Below, piece by piece: positions 35,307-47,300 of a stretch of DNA of 64,000 nt (position 1 is the stretch's first letter; each line of letters begins with the position of its first letter). A model generated the notes under the pieces. That model was given only the letters and a program-made list of their open reading frames with translations, did no database searches and had not been told where the DNA came from. A program made the translations under genes and the position numbers. The DNA comes from Asterochloris sp. CNOR1 (taxonomy: Eukaryota > Chlorophyta > Trebouxiophyceae > Trebouxiales > Trebouxiaceae): contig OZ017759.1 in the NCBI GenBank assembly GCA_963969365.1, positions 2,418,001 to 2,482,000 on the forward strand, read 5' to 3'.

Positions 35307-38300
35307 TCACCCAGCATGCATGCTGGCGAGCGCATTGAGGGCGCTGGCGGCGCAGTCTTGCGCATCTCGTGTGGGAGCGTTGTCCACCGCACGCTGCAGG
35401 AGAGCCATGAGCTGCAGCAGGTCGCCCGCACGTCCAGTGTAGCGACGCTGTGTGAGGCAGGCGGCGGCCAGACACTCAAGCAGCAGCTGCTGCACTCCAT
35501 CATCTGGCTGCTGACTCAGAGCCGCCTGCCAGGCCGCCTGCAGCAGCAGCAGAAAGGGGTCGCTGTCAGCCCTGTGCTTGCCAAGGCTGCAAGCCTGGCT
35601 GCCTTTGGCAGGAGATGCTAATGCTGGTGATCAGCTGCAAACTGTGATTGAAACAAGGCAGGACTCCAAGTGAAGTCTGCCAAGCGGCCTGCCGCAGGAA
35701 AGTCCTGATTGCTGTCACCTGCAGTCTATGAGCAGGAGAGGCAGGAGCCCAAGTGCAGTCTGTGAGGCGGCCTGCAACATGGACACTGTGGCAGCCGTCT
35801 GCTGCAGAGCCAGAGGCAGGAGCTTGAGTACAGCCTGCCAGGCTGCCTCGAGCAGCTTCCAGCAGGCCAGGCTGCTTGGTGAATTTTGCTAGTGGCTGGT
35901 GCCAGCTTCCCTTCTTGAGCATGGTGTGTGTCAAACTCCGTGGCTGGTGGACACTGTCGTAATTCAGCATGGGGGCGAGTGCCTCCAGCCCTTTCCCAAA
36001 AGGTCACAAGCTTCAAAGCAGAGTCTGAAGAGGAAACCCATGACAAGGCCGCCGCTTGCACTCTCTTCACCAAAGATGGCTGCATATGATCAATGGCAGC
36101 CAGCTGGAATTTTTGAATGATCCCCCTGCAGAAAGCAACACCCGTAACATGGTATAAGCAAGAGGAGCAAAGCGCCTCTTTCAGACGTACAGCAACCGTG
36201 TGTGAATTACCGCCTGCTGTACTCCCTTCGGTAGCAAGTGCAAAGCCAATGCTACATGCTTGCCTGGATGGTCTGATGACAGGAGCTGGTATGCAGAGGT
36301 GTGAAGGCTGGCCCCCGCAGCAGGAGCTCACAGCCTGCTGTGACAGTCTGGTGCAACAAGACATTGACCCAATTCTTCAAGAGCCACCCACCACAGGTGC
36401 ACACCCACTCACCTGCAGCTGAGGCGCCAGCAAGGCGCCCGCGCTCTCCTTGGGGAAGGCCTCCGCAGAGGCCGCCAGGCACTGCGCCGCAGCCAGCGCG
36501 ACTGGCGCCTCAGGATGCGCCGCCAGCTCCAGGAAAATGGGCAGACTGGGCAGCAGAGCCACACACTGCCCCGCGCCGGCGACCTGCAACAGGAGTGAGT
36601 GCAGGTGTGGGGCAGGCTGGGCAGCAAGGCTGCACACTCATGTGCAGGTCTTGAGCAGGCTGGGCAGCAAGGCTGCACACTCCACCATCTGCTTGGCCAA
36701 GCAACCCTTGCTTCACACAACTAGTTCAATCATAAGTGTAAGTAGTTCAGGCTCATGCCCTGCTGCAGGCGGCACAGGCTTGTGTCAAGAGGCAACAGTG
36801 CGCAACTGGAAGGAGCATCGAAAGGCTGAGGCACAAATTGGCTGTGGCATTGTTCTGTGTCACAGGGCTGATAGCCAGCCTTACCCCAGCTTCGCAGTGT
36901 ACCACTCTGACCAGAGGCAACCTCCTGCTTCAAATGTGTGCTTTATGGGCACTGCAAGGGGCTGCAAAGTGGGAGGCACCTGGCTACGCCCTCTGTGTGC
37001 CACCCAGAGTGAGCATCACTCCTCTGGCCTTTTTGGGTCTTCCACCCATTGGGACAAGTCGGGCGGGCCCTTCAAGTGCGCTCTTAGCTGAAGGCAGCAT
37101 CTGTTAGGTCTAAGCAGTTATGTTTGGCAAACCTATGCATTCTCACCTGGCGCTGCAAGTCGGCGGCGTCCCTGGCCAGTAGGGCCCCGCACAGCTCCAG
37201 CACAGGCTGCAGGAACGGCTCCACCACATTCTCATAGGAGTAAACCAGCACATTGTGCACCTGCAGGCAGTTGGTGCAGGCATGAGCTGCAGTGTTGCAG
37301 TCTCCGTTCAATTTTTGCCAGGTCACACCCTCATAGGAAGGGCACCAAGGTGTTGGGCACCTGCAGGCACATCACAAGGCACCTCAGTCACCATACAGCG
37401 TGCTAGAACTTTATGCAAGGGTGCTTCTCCAGGTCGAGCTGTGCAGATGAAAGAGTGTCAGAACCATGCCGGGAATGTTGAACTCAAAATCATGTTCCAG
37501 GCATAGTGGTGTTGAACATCAGCCCCTGTTGTGCTGCACGTGCCAGGAGCTGCACTAATAAGGAGGGCAGCCTTGCTGGTCACAGGTATGTCCGCGGCCT
37601 TGTGCTCCACAATGCCAACAGAACCAAGCTGTGGCCAATCAGCGGCCTCACCTTGGCTGCTGGGCGCCTGCCATTGCACCACTATCCCACCTTCGCACAG
37701 ACAGCCATGACCACTTCAAGTGCACAGCCCACATGCTGCGTTGCAGGCCCTGCCTTGGCCAGTGCCTGAAGTGTTCCAGCTGCTGGGTCACTGCAAGGTC
37801 TTCACTCAGCTGCCTTAGGCATCCCCTGCGCTCGACCCCCAATGACAAGAAGGCATGCTATCATAATTGTTATCTGTCTCCTTCATCATCATGGGTTCCC
37901 CTTGACCCTGGCCTGCTCTTTTTGCAGCTTCTGCTCAGCTGAGCCTAGCTAGAGTGTTGCTTCCCCATCACAGACAGCTTGTGACATTGCTTTGACTGCC
38001 CCACCTTGGCCACTGCCTCCACCTCTCTCAGCTGCTGCTGGGTGAGCGCAGAGCTGCTGATGACGTGGTGGCACATGCGGATGTTGTGCACATTGTTGTT
38101 GGGGTGCTCCAGGGAGAGGAACTTGAAGAACTCGGGGATGAGGCCCAGCCTGCAGCAGCAGAGGGGTGGGTGGACGCCTTGGAGACCTGGAGAACGGCAA
38201 CTTGCCAGCCATAGGGGCATCACCAGCAAAGATGCCCAGCCTGGAGGAGCAGAGAGCTGGGTGGATGACTTGTTGAACAAAGCTTCCCCAGGTGTTGCCC

Positions 38301-41300
38301 ACTGCAGGGGCACAGACAACAGCGTTCAACTCAACCCACAGTTCTGGAATAGGATCTTTGGCATTCTGCCAGGAAGTTGGACATATAAAGGCATCTAAAG
38401 GCACCAGGCAGCCTTTCAGTGTGTCGAGACCTGAAGACAGACCCCAATACAGGTTCCACCGTTGCAACAGGGACATCTGGCGTGGCAGCCCGGCCCCCAG
38501 CAGCTTGCCGTGATGCGGCATTGAACCCATGAGCCGCTGAAGCAGATTGCAGAGCCCTCATCCAGAAAGCCGTTCAGCACTCTGAGCCGCTGGTCCTCCC
38601 AGTCACCAAAAGAGGCAAGCCTGAACCCATCTCCACCACCTCGGATTCCTGCATGTGGCCTATGGGAGACACACAGGAAACCCCATCAGGCTCCCACCTC
38701 TGGAACTGAGGCATCCAGCGCGGCAAGTCCGCCCCCAGGAGCGCTCCCAGCAGCTTGATGGCGTGCAGGGCCATGGGCCCGTCATCGTGCAGCAGGCTGG
38801 GCACCAGGGGGAGCACACCCTCCTGCAAGGTGCCGGCCAGAGCCTCCATCGTGGGGCCAGACACGCCGCCCTGCTGCCCCTGCAAGGGCACGGGAGGATT
38901 GTGGCAGGGTGGCAGAGATCTGTTTGGCATCTCAGAAGGGGCTACTGAGCTTGTGCCTGGCTTTCCTGAAAGTGCACCACATTGGCAGAGACCAAGGAAT
39001 CTTCTCCAAAGGTGCTGCACAGCCTCTGCAGCTATTCCCTCCATGTGCAGGATGAGACATGCCCACTCCCGCAGGATGCCAGCCAAAGACTTTGTTGGGG
39101 GAACAGTCATGCCGCCCTGCTGCCGCTGCAAGGGCACATTGTCAGAGACCAGATGGCATTTCAGATATGTCTGCTGGCTTGTGCATGGTCTTACTCCAAG
39201 TGCAGCACCAACATGCCTACTGCAGGACGCTGACGAGAACTTACACTGTGGAGGCAGTCGCACAGCAGCTGCAAGGTGGACTTCTCAGTGCACTTGACAG
39301 TCAGGCAGCTTGAGACAATGCAACCTGCCAGTCCATCCGCCCCAGCGCTGTGCAGTCACAAAGAAGATGCCAGCAAAGGCTCTCATTGTCGTTGATGTCT
39401 AGGCAGTCTCAGGCAGGCAAGTTGCCCCGCCTGCCCATGCATCCCGAGCACTGCGCAGTCACGCAACAGCTGCCAGCACGGTGTACATGACTTTGGCCAT
39501 GTGGACAGCCTGAGGTGTGCAACTTGCCCCACCTGCTCATCCAGTGGCCGCGCCGCACAGGCACACAGCAGCTGCCAGCCGCACCTCTCCATCATGGTTG
39601 CCACATGCTGCCCCACCTGCCCATCCACAGCAGCGGCCAGCAGAGACTCTTCATCACATTTGACATCCAGGCAGCCTGAGGCGAAGTGGCCCACCTGCCC
39701 ATCCAGCCTCGACGCCGCGTATGTGACCAGGTCGCACAGCAGCTTCAGGCAGAGGAACCCGGCATCCTGCTGCTCGCTGCGGCGTGCCACCGCCCCTGCC
39801 ATCGCAGGTGCCAGATGCACCACCACTGCCTGGCGGGCGGCCTCTGCCAGCTGGCTGTACTGGCACACCAGCTCCAGGCAGGCCAGCAGAGAGCCCTGCA
39901 GGCACAGGCAAACATGAAAGAAAGCAACTGAACAGTGAACATGCTGTGATGTGGAAGCAGAGCGTGACCGTCAGCTGGCTGTGCTGGCACACCAGCTTCA
40001 GGCAGACCAGCAGAGCTCCCTGCAAGCACAGGCCTCCGCATCAAACAGGCCTGCAGACTGCAAAGCATCGTATGCTCTGTGCAGTCTGCTCCAACAACCG
40101 CAAAGGCAAGTGAGTGAGTAGGCTGGCATACCAGCTCCAAGCCTGGAGCCCTCAAGGCACAGGCAGTCTGTTCTCGTCCTGCATACTGCTGCCCTGTTTT
40201 AACACGCATACTGCTAGGGACATGTTGGCAGAAGAAGACAAAAGCAGGTGGCCATACTGGCAGTCTAGCTCCAGCAGGGAGCCCTGCAGGCAGCAGACCA
40301 GTGGGAGTACATGCACAGCCTGCCCAGGGCTCTGCAGGGGCAGAGACAACATACCAAGGAGGGCAGCAAAACATGGCTGTGAGGTTTCAGGCTTGCTAGG
40401 GCACAGCTCCAGACTGCAGGACACTCACTGGTGAGTGAGCCCAGTGGCGAAGTTGGCTGGCCGGGCCCTGTCACACATGAGCTCAGCAGCTGCTGCTCAA
40501 CATCCCAAGCATGACTGATGTTGGGAGGTTCACATGATGCACTGTAGCGCCATTGCAACCTGCTTCTTTTTCCTTTCCCACAGGCTCACCCTGAACTCTG
40601 CGATGCCCTCCCGGGCCACGAGGGCAGGGCGCCCCAGGGCTTCGAGAAACCCTGCCAGCTCCACCAGGAGCGCGTTGGAGACCACTGCGGGCAGCAGAGC
40701 CGCGCTGCCCAGCACGTGCTGCACCAGAGGGAAGTGGGGCAGCGCGCTCAGGCCCTGCCCGCTGTGGCTGAGCGTCACGGGGCGCACCAGCTCGTCAGCG
40801 ACCTGCACACACGCCACCCTTTGCTCAGGACAAGTCATTAAGATGCAAGTCGATCTGGCCGCTGTTACTCAGCGTCTCGGGGCCACCACCTCGGCAGCGA
40901 GCTGCGCCCACACCATTCCTGAGAGCAGAGCCGAACATCTAAGGGACGTGCCTGCTGTATCTAGCATTAAGGGGCAGCTACAGCACTGAACTCTTCACAA
41001 CACCCGCTGTGCTGCACGGTACCAGAACAAAGTCCAACAAGCTCAGCATCATGCAGAGAGCTGACCTAGCACCCACCCCTCTGCAGGAATCTGGGCACCT
41101 CATCAGGATCTACTCCCACAAATGTTGTGGCATGCAGACAGCTGGCTTGGCATTCACCTGCTGCAGGAAGCCTGGCAGCATGGCAGCCACTTCGTGCTGA
41201 AAGGCTGCCATGCACCGCGTGACATAGGCGTCGCCATCCCGCTCCAGACGCTCCGCCTGGAACAGAAGTAGAGCCATGACTCTGTCTGAAAGTATGCTTT

Positions 41301-44300
41301 CAGTATGGCATGGCCAGCCCCCACAGGAGAAGGCCACACCTGGTGCACTTCCCATGCTTGATGGCTGCAATGCATGACACAGCTTGCAAAAAACAGTTAA
41401 AGGTGTGTGCAGAACACATCATACAGGCAGCTGACCTGCTGGACTAACAAATGGCCAGGAGCAGCGCCCTGCTCAGCCCTGCTGCGTATGCCTTACTAAC
41501 TGCCAGGCCCAAAGCAGTACATGTCGAGTTGCTACGAGCACACTGTGTGCCTTCCCTGGTGAGAACATCCAGCAGCAGACCAACATGAACCTCAACACGT
41601 CTATGCATTGGAAGCTCAGGGGTACACAAAAGCATCGCCGCTCCTGGCACATCCCCCCAGCTGGAACCCCAGCAGGTGCTCGTGCCATGTCTACAAATGA
41701 AACCCTAGGATTCAGTGCTTGGCTAGCCCTGGCTGCACCTGGACAAGCAGCTTAGACTTGCAGGCCAGCAGGAAGGCCCTGGCATTGGTGCGCGCCATCA
41801 GCGCTCCTGCCAGCAGGGCCTTGGCGCGCAGCGCGGGGAGCCCGCCCTCCAGCAGGCCCACCACCGCTGCAGCCACCTCTTTCTCCTCCTGCGCCAGCCA
41901 GAAAGGGATCTTGCAACGCAGAGTCAAGACTGAATGCAGCTGCAGTGCAGGGAGGCCGCCCTCCAGCAGCCCAAATCACCCCTGCTGCCATCTCCTTCTC
42001 CTCCTGCGCCAGACAGAACGGGGACTCTGCAATGCAAGGTCAAGACTGGCTGCTGTGCACTGCTGCAGCCATCACTGCCTTTCTGCGAGGCTGGGTTTTA
42101 TACTTCACCAGGCCCACGACATTCTACAGATGTAACTCAGGCCGCTGCCACCTGGTTTTCCTCATGCACATGCAGCAGATTAGCTGCCTGCCTTTGTGTA
42201 GAAACCCTGAAATTTTCAGTCCCCCCCCCCTAAAACTCCTGGTTAGCTGCTGGCTCTGGTATGGGTGATTATGGCATAGTCAGAAGCCGTAGCAGCAGCC
42301 AGACAAGCTGACCCTGCAAGACTGGGCAAACCGCATAATTTGGCTAATAAGCCTCCGCCACCCTTAGCCCATCGGTCACATGAGACTGATAACGTGGCGG
42401 AGAGCCGTGATGCTCGGGGCTACTCACCTGTGTCGACTTGAAGACGTGGGTGCACGTGTCGGGGTGCGCCAGTGCAAAGTTGAGCATGTTAATGGCAGCC
42501 GCCTGGACCTTCACATTGCCATCCATCATGCCTGCACACAGAGGCCTAGCAGAGCTGAGGGAGCTGGAGCAGACGCTGCCATTGTACTGCCTATACCCAC
42601 GCATGGCCATGCATCAGACCTGCCCATATAACATTTGCAGGTCCAGCTCTGCAATGGTAAGCAGATTTGGAGAATCAGCTTTGCATTGATGCCCAGCTTT
42701 GGTGCATGTGAGCACAAAACCTAAAGCCAAACGGCGAAAGCACTGCGAGCAGCCACACCTTTTCCCACAAGGAACTCATGATGGTCTGCCTAAAAGGGAG
42801 CTGCAGCTCAAAGTTCATGCAGAAGACCCGGGGACAAGGAATGAGTGACTACTGCTCAGCGGTGACCAGCTAAAGGCACACAAGCAATAGAACTGCACCC
42901 CTGCACAGTGCTGGAGACAGCAGCGCGCTGCTCATGGCGCAGCATGCGACCATGCACTGCCCTGCCTTGCTTCAAAGGGGATCCCTCGCGTTTGCTGAGC
43001 AGCAGCAAGCTGCAGCCCTCAGCACCGGTTGCTGAAAGCTTTGCGTGCACAGCAAATGCTTTGCATGCGTACCATCAAGAAAGATGCAAGTACTGCTACG
43101 CACCTGGTGCGAAGGGTCAGGTGTGTTCAAAGCAACCTTTCTAATTAGTTAAATCAAATGTGCATCCTCTGGACGGGTCACATAATGCTCAAAATGAGCG
43201 CCTCACCGCCGACCAACAACGAGCTGCGGTACTTGTCCAGCGCAAGGGACAGCAGCGCTGGCTCGTGACGCAGCATCCGTGACAGCGTGGAGGCCGCGGT
43301 GGCACGCAGGTTGTCAGCTCGGCTGCCCTGCCAGATGGCGACCAGACATGCGGCCGCCTCTGCACTGGCCAGGCGGGCAGCCCAGTCCCCGCCCTGGCTG
43401 GCAATGTTTTCCAGTGTCTTCACTGCGTAGTGCTACAGTGCAGATACAGGCAGAGATCACAGTAAGAATCTTGGGCTGCTCAGGCAATGTTACGTAGTGG
43501 GAAAAAGAGTGACAGCAACTCGTTGCTACTGCTGGCAACCCACAATCATTTTCTCACATGCTGATGTTGACATGGAATTGCAGGACATGCATGAAGAGAG
43601 TGAAGCAGAAGAGTGCAGATCACATGGCTTGCCTCGCAATTCGTCATTCTTCAGGGTCTTCACAGCATTGTGTTGTAGCAAGATAAATTCACCTCTAAAG
43701 TGCAGTTCAACATTATTTTGTGCGGAAGCAGCCTGGGGCCTAAACACAGAGCAGCTGACATCAGCTCCAACAAGAACCAACTGAACTCACCTGCGCAATC
43801 TCATCCTCCCCTGGCTTGAGCAGGCGCTGCACTTGCGCAAGGATTGCCGAGGGGACATGCCATGCGCTGCTCACATTAGGATCCTGCAGACGGGCAGCAG
43901 CCAACCATTTTGCTGGAATGGCCGGCAAGGCGGTGGTGCCCCGTCCATCTCCCCTGTGGGCAGTTTATTCAGCTGAGGCATGCTCTGCCAGCCTCAGTCG
44001 TTGCATGCAATGGCATGTGATTGCCAGCGGCCAGCTGGGGGCGCATGCTGGGCCGACCCCTCTGTTGCTGCTACTCTGCACAGTGCAGCCAGGCAGCTTA
44101 TGCGGCCTCCAGCCACGCTGCCTACCATGCCCCCCGGCTGCCAGTGACAGACCTGCTGCTGGGTTGCCACATAGAACAGGAGCTCCCCCAGAGACGCCAT
44201 GCTGCGCCGCCTGACGTGCACACTCTTGTCGCGCAGCGCCTCGGCCAGCACCTCAAACACGCCTGCGGTGGCAGAGCAGGGTACACGTCAGACCTGCAGA

Positions 44301-47300
44301 AAATTAGTGCAGGCCCCACTTGCTGCACCTCTGTCGATGGCTCCGTCACTGCATTGCAGAAGTTGGCGCTGGCAGCATGCAGCCTGACAGTAGTCTGCAA
44401 ATGGCAGGCAACCTCAGCAGCCTGGTGAAGCCCCTCAGCCATGGTCACTTACGATGCCCAGAAGAGTCTCAGCTGACCCCAGTCCAGCTCGCCTGGAGCC
44501 AGTGGCCTGTGAGCAATGCAGGTTGCGTGGCGCACCAGCAGGCCCAGCACAGAGGCCACTTGCATGTGTAGGAGGGGACACTTCTGTACCAGGTAGCACA
44601 GGCAGTGCCCAAGAGATGTGGCCCTCCGCACTTTGAGTTAGACCAGCAGCACCAAGCCAAGACAGCCGCCAGGCATGCACAGGGGGAATTTGCATTTGTA
44701 TGGTCACTCTCTTATGACAGATGCTTGTGAAATTCCGCTCACCAGTGGTCACCAATTCGTCAGCAATGTAGGTTGCATGGCGCACCAGCAGGCCCAGCAC
44801 AGAGGCCAGGCGCACGCGCAGGGCCGGCATGCGTGCGTTGCGCAGCATGCGCACGATCAGGATGGTCAGCGAGGAGTTGATCAGGACGTTGGCAGCCCCC
44901 GTGTCCACGCACAGCGTCTCAAAGTAGGCCAGCACATTGGTCTGCAGGGCACAGAGAGGGACAGGAGTTGAAGAGATTGTCTGTTGACGGCAGGTCTTAA
45001 ATCAATCCTCTTAAGCCAGCGCGCTCGTCTGCAGGGCCAAGGGAAGCAGTCTTGAATTGCACTGTGGCAGCCTGGCCTCAAAACAGTGCCCCGTGCCTTC
45101 TTGCAGGGACCACCTGCATGCAAGATGCACCCGCTGAGGCTGAGAGACAGCAGAGCAGAGCAGAACGCCGCAGGCACACCTGCACCTGGTGCCTAACATC
45201 ACAGACGTTGATCGCCTCGGCCCCAACCTCCCCTTGTGACAATGCGTCTTGTCTGCCTCTATGTAGGGTCAGCTCCCACACCGGAGCTGTGAACACTTGG
45301 AGTGAGCCTGAGGCACACCTCAGTTGCAGCTCACCTGCCTTCAGGCACCTCTCTCCCTCGCACAACAACAACAAAAAGAACGCACACCCCAGCACAGCAG
45401 CTGCGAACCTTGTCTTTGAGAGGGGCTGCCCCTGCAATGGCCCGATAGATCTGGGTGAGGAAGGCCTCCAGGTCCTGCTGGGAGCACTTGAGCATCTCAG
45501 GGAGCGCCTGCAGGACAGGAGTAACTTCCCCCTGAGTCTACACCCAAGTTTTGTTAGCAAGGTAGCAGGGCAACCTCCAGCTGGGTCTACTCCAGGATCC
45601 TATGCGGGGCCCTGCCCAAAATTCTGCCTCTGAGTCTATCATATGGGTCCTAGCAAGAGCAAGCGGGGGACCAATGGCTGGGAGCACTTGAGCATCTCAG
45701 GGAGCGCCTGCACAGCAGAGTTGACTTCCCCCTGAGTCGACATCCGGGTTGTTTTGTTTGGTTTGCTGGCAAGGTAGCAGGGCAACATCCAGCCTGACTT
45801 TACTCCAGGAGCCCGTACAGGGCCCTGCCCAATAGTCTGCCTCTGAGTCTATCATGTGGGTCCCTAGCAAGAGCAAGCGGGGCACCCCATGGCTGGGAGT
45901 CCGTGAGCACCTCAATGAGCGTCTGCATGACAGGTGTTTGTGCCACTCAGGGCTTGATGTCAGAGTCTGCTTGTAGGCTGGCTGAAGAGCACAGTCAGCC
46001 TTCAGCATCGCAGGGCCCCTTGTCCTGTAAGCAGTCCCTGAGGCTGCCACCTGAGCACAAAAGGTGTGCCCAATGTCTGGATGCTCAGCTTGCCGCTCAG
46101 CTTACATCAGGCTGCCCAAGCTATCGCTCAGGTCTTTTCTGCAGACACAGACATCGTCCTCTCGCCCACACTCCACTGTTGAAGCCAGTCCAGACCTACG
46201 TTGCCCTGCTGCAGAGCCATCATGCATGCGCAGGGTGTGGCAGCAGGCATACTGATGTCCTGTGCACTGAGCAGGCGACTTCTGCGTGGCCAGCACCCCG
46301 CAGCATTGTGTGAAGCTGCCTTGACATGTGCATGCCGTCAGCCTGGAGGCTGATGGCCATGGCAGCAGGTGCTGCCAACAGACTGCCTGTGTCTATGGCC
46401 ACCCTGTTCTCCAGGTGTCCACTGGCTGCCGCACTCACCAAGGGCTTGAAGGGCAGCAGCCGCGGGTCCCACTGCGGCTCTGGCAGGCGCTCGATGCGCC
46501 TGTTGCTGACAATGGGTTTGACTGAGCTGTCGGTGGCGTGCCAGATGAGGCTGGCTGCGGAGGGACCTGCCAGCCCAGAGGTTGAGGTACGATCGGGTGG
46601 CTCCGGGGGCGCCTCCGACCTCCCAGCATCTGATGCTGCAGGGGCGGGCAGGTTGCGTATACTGGATTTGCACTGTACAGGTTACTAAACAGGCTTTGCT
46701 GAATGCTGCCAGCCACGACAGGCACACAGAAAGTCTGCCCTGACCTACACTATGGTGCTCTTGACTGTGCAGGCTCCAGTACACTCCTGAAGACAGTGCA
46801 TACTGCCTCAGCTGGGTAGCGCCCAGCTGTGGGGCGACTCTCTTGATCGGGCGCGAATGCACAGGCATAAGCAGGCATAGCACCCATTGCACATTGTCAG
46901 GCAACAGCAGCAGCGCATGTGCAATCCCAGCCACAAGCAATCACACACCGCCTTCTCCTGTCAGGCGCACACTTCAGAGCACCCTGCCTTCAGCACCGAG
47001 CATGTGGGCAGCTCCAGGCGCAGACAATTACAGCATGCCCCCAGCACACCGTCAGAGCCCTCTGCTTCCAGCAAAGGCACATGCCCATTAGCCATGGGGT
47101 GCCCAGGCTCAGGCACGTGGCCCCTCGCAGGACTCACACCCTGGCGGCTGCCCGCCTCAGCTCGCGCCGGCGCTTCTGCGCCTGATGGCCCTGCACAAGA
47201 GGGGAGCTGCTCATCGATCTGTGCAGAGGACAGGCGCGAGTCTCAGAGCCCCCTGCACAAGCAGGCACCAACCCTTGCAATGAGCCAGACCTGCCGAGGA

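Noticed and set aside
46200-46700. Open plus-strand frames over the RUNKEL LIWH exon
   Set aside because: They are antisense shadows. The minus-strand exon 46439-46566 carries the conserved LIWHATD motif.
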